From the NCBI GenBank assembly GCA_046729855.1, contig JBKPHM010000013.1:1-62115 (forward strand): 62,115 bases of DNA, written 5' to 3'. Made by a program: the position numbers and the translations under genes. Below are positions 8,046 through 15,941 of the stretch, piece after piece. The stretch comes from DATHSY01 sp046729855. Its GTDB lineage: Bacteria; Actinomycetota; UBA4738; HRBIN12. Numbering within the stretch: position 1 is the stretch's first letter; each line of letters starts with the position of its first letter. Under the pieces are notes generated by a model. It was not told the DNA's origin. It saw only the letters and a list, made by a program, of their open reading frames with translations, and did not search any database.

Positions 8046-9207
8046 ATGGGCCGGTGCCGACCTGGGTCGTGCGATCTTGCGCCGCCCGTACATCCGGGAG
8101 CACCTCCGTCGAGATGATCGCGTACCCGATCCCGCGATCGGTCGAGGACGCCGCGAAGATCACCCCGGCCACCGTGCCGTCCGGGAGCACGAACGGGCCA
8201 CCAGAGTCGCCCGGCTCGACCGAGGCCTGCAGCTCGTACACCTCCCGTACCACCGCCGCGTGCGAGTAGATGTCGCGTCCCACGGCGTCCAGCGCCCGGC
8301 GCACGGCGGCTCGTGTGCCCGTGAGGTCGCCGCCGCCGGGGAAGGCGACCACCGCCCCGCCCGTCCCCCGCTCGACATGCTCGGACGCGAGCAGCAGCGG
8401 TGGGCCCGGCGAGGCCTGGACGCGCAGCATCGCGAGGTCGGCGGCAGGGTCGAACAGGACCGTCGTGGCGGGCTGGCTCGCCGCGCCCTGTTCCTGAACG
8501 AAGGGCTGCAGCACACCCGCGACGACGTGGGCGTTGGTCGCGACGAGGTTGGGGGCGACGACGAACCCGCTGCCCGACTGGATCTCGCCGCACGCCTCGC
8601 CCATGATCCGGACGGTGCTGTCCTCCGCGGCGGCGAATGCCTGCTGCGCCTGCGCCTGCGTCGGCCAGTCGACGGCGCCGGCCGGTGCCGGAGGCAGCCC
8701 GGCGAAGACCTCGGGGAACCCGAACCGGTTGAAGAAGGCGCGGACCTCCCCGAGCAGGGACGGCGGGCGAGGGAGCGCCGCCCCGAGCGTCCGGACGACC
8801 GTGCTGCTGCGGATCTCCCGGGAGAGCGTCGGGAACGGCCCGTTGACCAGGTTGAACGCCAGGAACCACGTCGCGAGCACCACGGCGATCACCGAGAGCA
8901 CCGACCCGCCTGCGGCGTCGGCCTCGCCGAACCCGGTCCGCCGTGCGTGGTGCCGGACGTAGCTGCCCGCGAGCCATCCTGCCGCGTTGCCGACGCCGGC
9001 GAGGGAGAGGACGACGGCGACGGCGATCCCGGCCTGGGCGGCGTGGTTCTTCCACAGCGACGCGATCGGAGGGGCGAGCAGCGCGCCGGCCACGAGTCCG
9101 ACCGCGAGTCCACCGTACGCGAGCAGCTGGAGCAGGGCGCCGCGCCGGAACCCCGAGACGCCGGCCGCGCCGATCAGCGCGAGGATCACGACGTCGAGGA
9201 CGTTCAC
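8035..9207 (-). CDS. marP: MarP-type membrane-bound serine protease (CvpA domain plus trypsin fold)
   Basis: Four hydrophobic segments in residues 3-120 form a CvpA-like membrane domain. A chymotrypsin-like protease domain follows (about 190-385), expected outside the membrane. The triad is H227 (TNAHVVAG), D257 (PAADLAML) and S335 (EPGDSGGPF). The only two cysteines of the protease part, C206 and C388, sit where M. tuberculosis MarP has the disulfide that stabilises its active site. MarP supports survival under acid and oxidative stress and acts on the cell wall hydrolase RipA in mycobacteria. The start is GTG 9207; a GACCAT hexamer lies 8 nt upstream. Confidence 0.9.
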   Translation of the reverse strand: MNVLDVVILALIGAAGVSGFRRGALLQLLAYGGLAVGLVAGALLAPPIASLWKNHAAQAGIAVAVVLSLAGVGNAAGWLAGSYVRHHARRTGFGEADAAGGSVLSVIAVVLATWFLAFNLVNGPFPTLSREIRSSTVVRTLGAALPRPPSLLGEVRAFFNRFGFPEVFAGLPPAPAGAVDWPTQAQAQQAFAAAEDSTVRIMGEACGEIQSGSGFVVAPNLVATNAHVVAGVLQPFVQEQGAASQPATTVLFDPAADLAMLRVQASPGPPLLLASEHVERGTGGAVVAFPGGGDLTGTRAAVRRALDAVGRDIYSHAAVVREVYELQASVEPGDSGGPFVLPDGTVAGVIFAASSTDRGIGYAIISTEVLPDVRAAQDRTTQVGTGPCIR

Positions 9208-9256
9208 GGCGCCTCATGGTCCCACGACCGCACGCGTTTCGCCGTCCGCTCGCCGC

Positions 9257-9262
9257 TACACT
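9257..9262 (+). promoter_or_regulatory. -10 hexamer (TACACT) of the metallophosphoesterase gene
   Basis: TACACT is followed by 6 nt and GTG 9269, with no Shine-Dalgarno sequence between. A leaderless transcript is expected. This promoter probably serves the following genes through transaldolase as well. Confidence 0.55.
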
Positions 9263-9268
9263 TCTGTT

Positions 9269-10057
9269 GTGGCCATCCTCGCCCACATCTCCGACCCCCA
9301 CGTCGGGTCCCCGTACTTCGTCCCCAACCTGATGAACCGCGTGATCGTCGAGCTGAACGAGCTGCATCCGGACGCCGTCATCTGCAGCGGCGACCTGACC
9401 AACGAGGGGTATCGGCAGGAGTACAAGAACTGGATGGCGTACGCGGAGCGGATAGAGGCCCGCCTGTACACGGTCCCGGGCAACCACGACGCCCGCAACG
9501 TCGGGTACCTGCACTTCGAGGAGCTGATCGGACCGCGCCACTGGTCGATCGACATCGCCGGCGTGCGGATCGTCGGCGTCGATTCCAGCGAGCCCGACCT
9601 CAACGAGGGCCAGGTGGGCCGCGAGCGTTACACCTGGCTGACGCAGCAGTTCTCCGAACCGTCCGACCTCAAGGTCTTCGTGCTGCACCACCACCTCTTG
9701 CCGGTGCCGGGCACGGGGCGCGAGCGCAGCGTCGTCGCCGACGCCGGCGACCTGCTAGAGGTGCTGGTGCGCGCGGGCGTGAACATCGTGCTCTCCGGAC
9801 ACAAGCACGTCCCGTACGTGTGGCGTCTGGAGAGCCTGTACGTGGCGAACGCCGGCACCGTCTCGTCGTTGCGGCTCCGCGGCTATACCAAGCCGTGCTA
9901 CAACGTGCTCGAGTTCGAGGGCGACGAGGTCAAGATCACCCGCCGGTTTCCGTTCGGGGGCGGCAACGTGATCGCGCACTTCTCGCTCTCCACCGGGCGG
10001 CAATTCCAACGGGAGATCGAGCCCCCGGTCCAGGAGGCGGCGACGCCGGCCGAGTAG
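9269..10057 (+). CDS. Calcineurin-like metallophosphoesterase
   Basis: The 262-residue cytoplasmic protein contains the metal-binding motif set of the superfamily: D-x-H (ISDPHVG), GD (CSGDLTN), GNHD (VPGNHDAR), a histidine in LHHHLLP and GHxH (LSGHKHVP). It looks like the class III cyclic-nucleotide or CpdA-like subgroup, but these enzymes have varied phosphoester substrates. The GTG start is set by the leaderless promoter. Only 25 nt separate it from the cyclic diphosphoglycerate synthetase gene, so it may belong to that pathway, for example as a phosphatase or cyclic phosphodiesterase; that is inference. Confidence 0.88.
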   Translation: MAILAHISDPHVGSPYFVPNLMNRVIVELNELHPDAVICSGDLTNEGYRQEYKNWMAYAERIEARLYTVPGNHDARNVGYLHFEELIGPRHWSIDIAGVRIVGVDSSEPDLNEGQVGRERYTWLTQQFSEPSDLKVFVLHHHLLPVPGTGRERSVVADAGDLLEVLVRAGVNIVLSGHKHVPYVWRLESLYVANAGTVSSLRLRGYTKPCYNVLEFEGDEVKITRRFPFGGGNVIAHFSLSTGRQFQREIEPPVQEAATPAE

Positions 10058-10082
10058 CGATCGGCCCGCAGGGGGGTCCCGA

Positions 10083-11426
10083 ATGAGGGTCGTCGCTGTC
10101 GTCGACGGCGAGCACTATCCACCCGTCACCCGGTGGGGGATCGCGGTCGCGCGCGAGCGAGGACTCGAGGTCGTGTGCGCCGTCTTCGTCGGCGGCGTCG
10201 AGAAGCTCCGGTCGGGTGCGCTCCCCGAGCTCGGCCTTCCGGTCGTGGCCGCGGGCGACGATCCAGAGCGCGCGCTCGCGGGCGCGATCGCGGACCACGC
10301 GGCGGACGGCGTCCTGGACCTGTCCGACGAACCCGTCGTCGGGTACCCCGAGCGGATGCGACTGATCGCGACGGCCCTGATTGCGGGCGTGCCGTACGTC
10401 GGGGCCGACTTCCGGCTCGACCCGCCGGTCGTCGGCGATCGGCTCGCCGTGCCGACGGTCGCCGTGATCGGGACCGGCAAGCGCGTTGGCAAGACGGCAT
10501 TCGGCGGCGCGCTGGCTCGAGCCGCCGTGGCGAAGGGCCTTCGCCCCGTGGTCGTCGCGATGGGCCGGGGCGGCCCGGCGGAGCCGGAGGTCGCGCTCGC
10601 GGGCACCGTCGGGGTTGAGCAGCTCGTCGAGCGGTCGCGTGCGGGCGCGCACGCGGCGTCGGACTACCTCGAGGACGCGGTCACGTCCGGCGTGACGACG
10701 GTCGGCGCCCGCCGCGTGGGCGGCGGGCTCGCCGGAGCGCCGTTCGCGTCGAACGTCCGGGAGGCCGCGGAGCTCGCGGTCGAGCTCGGCGCGGAAGTGG
10801 TCGTGCTCGAGGGGAGCGGCGCCGCTGTGCCGCCCGTGCCGTGGGACGCGGCGATCCTCGTCGTCGCGAGCTCAACCCCCCCGGAGCATCTGGGTGGGTA
10901 CCTGGGGCCGTACCGGCTGTTGCTATCGGACGTGGTCGTCCTTACAATGGGTGACAGCCCATACGCCGGGCCCGAGAATCCCTCTGTCCTGCGATCCCTC
11001 GTCCAGCGGTTCCGCGGTGATGCCCGGCTCGTAGTGACGGACTTCGAACCGGTTCCGCTGGGTGACGTGCAGGGCAAGGCCGTGTTCTTCGCCACGACCG
11101 CGCCGGAAGCGGTCGCGGCGAGGCAGGTGTCGTCGTTGCGGGAACGCCACGAGTGCAGGGTCGTCGGGTGGAGCTCGCGCCTGGCGGACCGCGCCGGGCT
11201 CGTGGAGGACATGGAAGCGTCGGAGGGATTCGAGGTGCTCCTGACCGAGCTGAAGGCGGCGGCGATCGACGTCGCCGCCGAGCGCGCCACCGCCGTCGGC
11301 GCCGCCGTCGTGTTCGTCGACAACCGTCCGTTCGCGGTCGACGACGGCGACGACCTCCCCACGGTGCTGGGCGAGACGATCGAGCTGGCCCGGCGACGGC
11401 ATGCGGAGCGGCGACCCCAGCGATGA
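10083..11426 (+). CDS. cpgS: Cyclic 2,3-diphosphoglycerate synthetase
   Basis: The 447-residue protein matches the ATP-dependent cyclase that closes 2,3-diphosphoglycerate to cyclic 2,3-diphosphoglycerate (cDPG), a solute best known from thermophilic methanogens where it stabilises proteins. It has an N-terminal Rossmann-like region, a P-loop at about residues 130-138 (GTGKRVGKT) and the family's GGYLGPYRLLLSD segment. The usual length is about 450-460 residues. A G-rich tract (AGGGGGG) precedes the ATG by 6 nt. The next gene, 2-phosphoglycerate kinase, supplies its substrate and overlaps it by ATGA. Product identity is supported by the pairing. Confidence 0.88.
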   Translation: MRVVAVVDGEHYPPVTRWGIAVARERGLEVVCAVFVGGVEKLRSGALPELGLPVVAAGDDPERALAGAIADHAADGVLDLSDEPVVGYPERMRLIATALIAGVPYVGADFRLDPPVVGDRLAVPTVAVIGTGKRVGKTAFGGALARAAVAKGLRPVVVAMGRGGPAEPEVALAGTVGVEQLVERSRAGAHAASDYLEDAVTSGVTTVGARRVGGGLAGAPFASNVREAAELAVELGAEVVVLEGSGAAVPPVPWDAAILVVASSTPPEHLGGYLGPYRLLLSDVVVLTMGDSPYAGPENPSVLRSLVQRFRGDARLVVTDFEPVPLGDVQGKAVFFATTAPEAVAARQVSSLRERHECRVVGWSSRLADRAGLVEDMEASEGFEVLLTELKAAAIDVAAERATAVGAAVVFVDNRPFAVDDGDDLPTVLGETIELARRRHAERRPQR

Positions 11427-12370
11427 GCACCGAAGCAAGAAGCCCGCACGTCCTGATCGCCGGTCGGGACAGCGGGTTGCCGTACTCGAAGGGATTGATG
11501 GCGTCGCAGGTGATGGTGACGGGCCTCTCGCCCAGCAGGGCGTACGAGGTCGCCGAGGCGATCGAGGATCGCCTGGTCCGTCGGGGCAGCGATCAGGTCT
11601 CGACGGAGGAGCTTGACACGCTCGCCTTCGACGTCATCGCGGAGCTCGCGGGCGAACGCTACGCGAAGAACTTCCAGCGCTGGCGCGAGCTCGGGTCGCT
11701 GGACATGCCGCTCGTCGTGCTGCTCGGCGGGACGACGGGCGTCGGCAAGTCGACGTTGGCCACGCAGCTCTCGGCGCGCCTGGGGATCGTCCGGGTCGTC
11801 GCCACGGATGCGGTCCGCGAGGTGATGCGCGCGACGTTCTCGGAGAAGCTGATGCCCACGTTGTACGCCTCGTCGTTCGAGGCAGGACGGGCGCTGCGCG
11901 AGCCCACCACCCGCGACGCGGTCGTGGCGGGCTTCCGTGACCAGACCGCGGTCGTGGCGGTCGGTGTCGACGCACTGATCGAGCGCGCGGCCGTCGAAGG
12001 CATGAGCATGGTCATCGAGGGGGCGCACGTCGTCCCCGGCTTCGTCGACCTGGAGTCGCGCAGCGACCGGATCCTCGCCGTGCCTGCGATCGTCACCGTG
12101 GAGGACGAGGAGGTCCACCGCAGCCACTTCACGTCGCGCTCGATCGACCAGACGGGTCGCCCGTCGATGCGGTACCTTCGCGGCTTCGAGGACATCCGGC
12201 GCGTGCAGCGCTACGTCAAGAGCCAGGCGCTGTCGCACGGGGTCCCGGTGATCCCCAACTACAACTTCGACCACACGCTCGCCGCGCTGATCGACCTGGT
12301 GATGGAGCGCGTCACCGAGCGTGCTGGCATGGTGGCGACGACGAACGTAAGGAAAGGACAGACAGCATGA
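11423..12370 (+). CDS. pgk2: 2-phosphoglycerate kinase
   Basis: Phosphorylates 2-phosphoglycerate to 2,3-diphosphoglycerate, the first committed step to cDPG. The 315-residue product has an N-terminal ATP-cone-like region (about residues 5-90), then a P-loop at 102-111 (GGTTGVGKST), a D114-like switch region (VATDAVREV) and a C-terminal kinase part with IEGAHVVPG. This domain order matches the methanogen enzyme. The ATG overlaps the cpgS stop (ATGA), and the following transaldolase gene overlaps it in the same way, so the three are translationally coupled. Gene symbol is descriptive, not standard. Confidence 0.87.
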   Translation: MSTEARSPHVLIAGRDSGLPYSKGLMASQVMVTGLSPSRAYEVAEAIEDRLVRRGSDQVSTEELDTLAFDVIAELAGERYAKNFQRWRELGSLDMPLVVLLGGTTGVGKSTLATQLSARLGIVRVVATDAVREVMRATFSEKLMPTLYASSFEAGRALREPTTRDAVVAGFRDQTAVVAVGVDALIERAAVEGMSMVIEGAHVVPGFVDLESRSDRILAVPAIVTVEDEEVHRSHFTSRSIDQTGRPSMRYLRGFEDIRRVQRYVKSQALSHGVPVIPNYNFDHTLAALIDLVMERVTERAGMVATTNVRKGQTA

Positions 12371-13029
12371 GGTTGTTCCTCGACACGGCAAGCATCGAAG
12401 AGATCCGTGAGATCAACGCGTGGGGCGTGTTGTCGGGCGTCACGACCAACCCGACGCTGATCGGCAAGGAGCACAGCGACCCCGAGCGCGTATGGAAGGA
12501 GATCCTGGCCGAGGTCCACGGCGACGTGTCGCTCGAGACGACGGAGCCCGAAGCGGACGCGATGTACGAGCAGGGAGTGAACCTCGCGCAGATCGGCCCC
12601 AACGCCGTCGTGAAGGTCCCGATGACGCCCGACGGGCTGAAGGCCGGTCGCCGGCTGGTCGGCGACGGCGTCAAGGTCAATGTCACGCTGGTCTTCTCGC
12701 CCGCGCAGGCGATCCTGGCCGCCGAGATCGGCGCGTACATCGTCTCCCCGTTCATCGGTCGGATCGACGACGCCGCCGCGGACGGGATGCACGCCCTACG
12801 GCAGATCTGTGAGATCTACGACGTCCAGGGGTACGAGACCGAGGTGCTCGCCGCATCGCTGCGGCACCCGATGCACATCGTCGAGGCCGCGCTCGCGGGC
12901 GCGGACATCGCGACGTTGCCCTACGACGTATTCGCGAAACTGGTGAAGCATCCACTGACCGACGTTGGCCTCGCGAGGTTCACGTCGGACTGGGAAGCCC
13001 TCCAGGAAACCTTGAAGGGAGGAGCCTAG
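12367..13029 (+). CDS. tal: Transaldolase / fructose-6-phosphate aldolase family (TalC/MipB type)
   Basis: The 220-residue product is the short transaldolase subfamily that folds as a single TIM barrel. The Schiff-base lysine is K83 in VVKVPMT, and LDTAS, TTNPTLI and VNVTLVFS are typical. The family moves three-carbon units between sugar phosphates in the pentose phosphate pathway; some members are fructose-6-phosphate aldolases, and sequence alone does not separate them here. It overlaps pgk2 by ATGA and abuts rho with no gap: its TAG is directly followed by the rho start. Confidence 0.92.
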   Translation: MRLFLDTASIEEIREINAWGVLSGVTTNPTLIGKEHSDPERVWKEILAEVHGDVSLETTEPEADAMYEQGVNLAQIGPNAVVKVPMTPDGLKAGRRLVGDGVKVNVTLVFSPAQAILAAEIGAYIVSPFIGRIDDAAADGMHALRQICEIYDVQGYETEVLAASLRHPMHIVEAALAGADIATLPYDVFAKLVKHPLTDVGLARFTSDWEALQETLKGGA

Positions 13030-14673
13030 TTGGCTACCGAAACGACGAACGACCGGAGCGCGCTCGAGGCAAAGATGGCCTCGGAGCTCCACACGATCGC
13101 CGACGCGCTCGGCATCGCCGGTCATCAGCGGTTGAGGAAGGCCGACCTGATCGACCGCATCCTGGGGCACGGCAACGGCGACGACGCGGGCGGCAGGTCG
13201 CAGACCCAGACGGCACCCGCCGAGGCGCCCGCGGCCACGACGTCCTCGCCGAACGGCGACACGCGCGTGACCGAAGAGCGCCCCGAGGCGCCCGCGCGTA
13301 CGGAGGAGCGGCCGCTCGACGCGCAGCGCTCCGACGTCGTGACGCAGCCGCGACCCGAGCCCGGCCGCCCCGATGAGCGTCACCGGGACGCCGTGCGGCC
13401 AGAGGAACGGCGCCCAGAGGAACGCCGACCCGACGAACGCCGACCCGACGACCGGCGGCCGGAGGGCGGGCGACGGCGGCTCTCCCGGGAGGAGCGCCGG
13501 CGGCAGCGCGAGGAGCGCCGTCAGCGGGACCTCGAGATTCGGGAGGAGGAGATCGCGACCGCGCCGACGGCGACGGGGCTCCTCGACATCCTGCCGGAGG
13601 GCTACGGGTTCCTCCGAACGTCCGGCTACCTGCCGGGGCCCGAGGACATCTACGTCTCGCTGTCGCAGGTGCGCAGGTTCATGCTCCGCAAGGGCGACCG
13701 CGTGATGGGCAAGGTCCGACAGCCCAAGGACAACGGGAAGTACTGGGCGCTGCTGCAGATCGAGGACGTCAACGGGCTCGACCCCGAGACGGCGAAGCAG
13801 CGGCGGCAGTTCGACAAGCTGACGCCGCTGTTCCCGCACGATCGGTTCCGGCTCGAGACCGGGCCGACGGACACGACCGGCCGGATCATCGACATGATCT
13901 CGCCGGTGGGCAAGGGCCAGCGCGGGATGGTGGTCTCGCCGCCAAAGGCGGGCAAGACGACCGTCCTGAAGAACATCGCGAACGGGATCATCGCCTCGAG
14001 CGCGGAGACGCACCTCATGGTCCTGCTCGTCGATGAGCGGCCGGAGGAGGTCACGGACTGGCAGCGGACCGTGCAGCCCGCCGAGGTCGTGTACTCGACG
14101 TTCGACAAGCCGCCGGACCAGCACATCCAGGTGACCGAGCTGGTCCTCGAGCGCGCCAAGCGGCTCGCGGAGACCGGCAAGGACGTGGCGATCATCCTCG
14201 ACTCGATCACCCGGCTGGCGCGCGCGTACAACCTGGCCGCGCCTGCGTCGGGAAAGATCCTCTCGGGCGGGATCGACTCAACCGCGCTGTACCCCCCGCG
14301 TCGGTTCTTCGGCGCCGCGCGGAATATCGAGGAGGGCGGAAGCGTCACCATCATTGCGAGCGCCCTCGTCGAGACCGGGTCCCGGATGGACGAGGGGATC
14401 TTCGAGGAGTTCAAGGGCACGGGCAACATGGAGCTGCGCCTGGACCGGCAGCTCGCCGAGAAGCGGATCTTCCCCGCGATCAACGTCGAGGCGTCGGGCA
14501 CTCGCAAGGAGGAGCTGCTGCTCCCGTCCGAGGAGCTGGCGCTCGTGTGGCGGCTCCGCAGGGTCCTGCACGCGCTCGAGCCCGCCGCCGCGCTCGAGCT
14601 GCTCGTCGACAAGATCCGCGCCACCAGGTCCAACGATCAGTTCCTGAAGGAGATCGCTAAGGCCCCGTCATAG
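13030..14673 (+). CDS. rho: Transcription termination factor Rho
   Basis: Hexameric RNA helicase that ends transcription of untranslated RNA. The 547-residue product has a Rho_N/SAP-like start (LHTIADALGIAGHQRLRKADLID), a long charged insert (about residues 50-175) rich in Arg, Glu, Asp and Pro, the cold-shock RNA-binding domain (about 180-260), and the ATPase with Walker A PPKAGKTT and the LVDERPEEV segment. Such inserts are typical of actinobacterial Rho and help bind RNA. TTG 13030 is chosen because AAGGGAGGAG ends 5 nt before it; ATG 13075 is possible. Zero distance to tal implies co-transcription. Confidence 0.95.
   Translation: MATETTNDRSALEAKMASELHTIADALGIAGHQRLRKADLIDRILGHGNGDDAGGRSQTQTAPAEAPAATTSSPNGDTRVTEERPEAPARTEERPLDAQRSDVVTQPRPEPGRPDERHRDAVRPEERRPEERRPDERRPDDRRPEGGRRRLSREERRRQREERRQRDLEIREEEIATAPTATGLLDILPEGYGFLRTSGYLPGPEDIYVSLSQVRRFMLRKGDRVMGKVRQPKDNGKYWALLQIEDVNGLDPETAKQRRQFDKLTPLFPHDRFRLETGPTDTTGRIIDMISPVGKGQRGMVVSPPKAGKTTVLKNIANGIIASSAETHLMVLLVDERPEEVTDWQRTVQPAEVVYSTFDKPPDQHIQVTELVLERAKRLAETGKDVAIILDSITRLARAYNLAAPASGKILSGGIDSTALYPPRRFFGAARNIEEGGSVTIIASALVETGSRMDEGIFEEFKGTGNMELRLDRQLAEKRIFPAINVEASGTRKEELLLPSEELALVWRLRRVLHALEPAAALELLVDKIRATRSNDQFLKEIAKAPS
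13396..13470 (+). repeat. Five 15-bp tandem units encoding an Arg/Pro/acidic linker in Rho
   Basis: Units at 13396, 13411, 13426, 13441 and 13456 are variants of CGNCCNGAGGAACGN and encode repeats of the form RPEER, RPEER, RPDER, RPDDR, RPEGG. They lie in the charged insert of Rho. Such a run could expand or contract by slippage, altering linker length between strains. Confidence 0.85.
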
Positions 14674-14676
14674 GCT
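14671..14676 (+). promoter_or_regulatory. Possible -10 (TAGGCT) for rpmE
   Basis: TAGGCT overlaps the rho stop codon and would give a leader of about 25 nt carrying GAGGAGACGA before the rpmE ATG. Read-through from rho is equally possible. Confidence 0.25.
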
Positions 14677-14708
14677 GGGCCCCTCCACGACCGAGGAGAC
14701 GACGAACG

Positions 14709-14930
14709 ATGAAGCAGGGCGTCCACCCCGACTACCAGATCGCGACCGTGCACTGCTCGTGCGGTAACACATTCCAGACCCGGTCGACCCGGCGGGAGCT
14801 GCGCGTGGAGATCTGCTCGAACTGTCACCCGTTCTACACGGGCAAGCAGAAGCTGGTCGACGCCGGGGGCCGCGTCGAGCGGTTCCAGCGCAGGTACGGT
14901 CAGCGGCCACCCCAGCAGGACCGCGGCTGA
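14709..14930 (+). CDS. rpmE: 50S ribosomal protein L31, zinc-binding form
   Basis: The 73-residue protein is the C+ type of bL31. The zinc ligands are visible as HCSCG near residue 16 and CSNC near residue 37. A GGAGACG element precedes the ATG. rho-rpmE-prfA order is a standard actinobacterial and firmicute arrangement. Zinc-dependent L31 is often replaced by a zinc-free paralog under zinc starvation; no such paralog occurs in this window. Confidence 0.96.
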   Translation: MKQGVHPDYQIATVHCSCGNTFQTRSTRRELRVEICSNCHPFYTGKQKLVDAGGRVERFQRRYGQRPPQQDRG

Positions 14931-14944
14931 GCGACGACCGCTCG

Positions 14945-15850
14945 ATGGGCGACGGCACGCCGCGGTCCCACTATTACGGCGGCCAGGCCGTCATGGAGGG
15001 CGTGATGATGCGCGGCCGCGACGTCTGGGCCGTCGCCATCCGGCGCCCCGACCAGACGATCCACGTGGAGTCGCACGACATCCGCTCGATCGCCCAGCGG
15101 TACCCCATCTTCCGCAAGCCAGGCCTACGCGGTGTGATCGCGCTCGGGCAGGCGCTGGCGATCGGGATGCGCGCGCTGTCGATCTCCGCGAACGAGTCGT
15201 CCCCAGAGGAGGCGCAGCTGTCGTCGCGCCAGATGGCGCTGTCGATCACAGTCGCCTTCGTCCTGTTCCTCGCGCTGTTCATCGCGGGACCGGCCGCAGC
15301 GTTCCGGTGGGTCGGCGAGCACCTGGAGCCGCCGCTGCTCGTGAACGTCCTCGAGGGACTGTTCCGCGTGGCGCTGTTCCTGGGTTACTTGTGGCTGATC
15401 GGACGCGCGAAGGACATCAGGCGCGTCTTCGAGTACCACGGCGCCGAGCACAAGACGATCGCCGCCTTCGAGCACGACGAGCCGCTCGTGCCCGAGGTCG
15501 TCGACCGGTACTCCACGCTGCACGTGCGGTGCGGCACCAACTTTCTGCTGATCGTGATGATCCTGACGATCCTGGTGTTTGCGCTGTTCGGCGACCCGGG
15601 GATCTGGTGGCGGATCGTCTCTCGGATCATTGCGATCCCTGTGATCGCCGCGATCGCCTTCGAGATGCTCCGGCTGGGCGCTCGGTACGAGGGATCCCCG
15701 GTCATGCGTGCGCTGATGGCGCCCGGCCTGTTGCTGCAGAAGATCACGACCCAGCCGCCGGATCGGGAGCAGATCCAGATCGCCATCACCTCGTTCAACG
15801 AGGTCCGCCGCCGAGAGGCGCAGACGGCGTCGCCGCAGCTCGACGGGTAG
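14945..15850 (+). CDS. DUF1385 (YqhQ-like) membrane protein
   Basis: The 301-residue protein has the conserved N-terminal GGQAVMEGVMMRG signature and the YHGAEHKTIAAFE motif of DUF1385, a family without an established biochemical role. Hydrophobic helices occur near residues 95-120, 135-155 and 195-240. The ATG lies 14 nt after rpmE. In many Firmicutes and Actinobacteria this family sits beside rpmE and prfA, as here, but the reason is unknown. The HxxEH-like motif suggests a metal or catalytic site; that is inference. Confidence 0.9.
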   Translation: MGDGTPRSHYYGGQAVMEGVMMRGRDVWAVAIRRPDQTIHVESHDIRSIAQRYPIFRKPGLRGVIALGQALAIGMRALSISANESSPEEAQLSSRQMALSITVAFVLFLALFIAGPAAAFRWVGEHLEPPLLVNVLEGLFRVALFLGYLWLIGRAKDIRRVFEYHGAEHKTIAAFEHDEPLVPEVVDRYSTLHVRCGTNFLLIVMILTILVFALFGDPGIWWRIVSRIIAIPVIAAIAFEMLRLGARYEGSPVMRALMAPGLLLQKITTQPPDREQIQIAITSFNEVRRREAQTASPQLDG

Positions 15851-15872
15851 GCGACGGAACCCGCGCGGGTCG

Positions 15873-15900
15873 TTGCATCCGCCCGCTGACGGCCTAGCAT
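15873..15900 (+). promoter_or_regulatory. Promoter TTGCAT-N16-TAGCAT upstream of the DivIVA-like gene
   Basis: A -35 TTGCAT at 15873-15878 and a -10 TAGCAT at 15895-15900 are separated by 16 bp, the best two-element housekeeping promoter here after that of the atp operon. The predicted leader is about 35 nt and contains GGAGG at 15931-15935, so this gene, unlike many neighbours, uses a Shine-Dalgarno start. Confidence 0.55.
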
Positions 15901-15941
15901 CGTTTGGGCGGTCCCGCCCCGATCCGAGCAGGAGGCTCCCC

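Noticed and set aside
10664..12391. 575-codon minus-strand open frame opposite cpgS and pgk2
   Set aside because: Low-complexity Arg/Ser/Thr composition, no domain, and both genes opposite have P-loops and family motifs.
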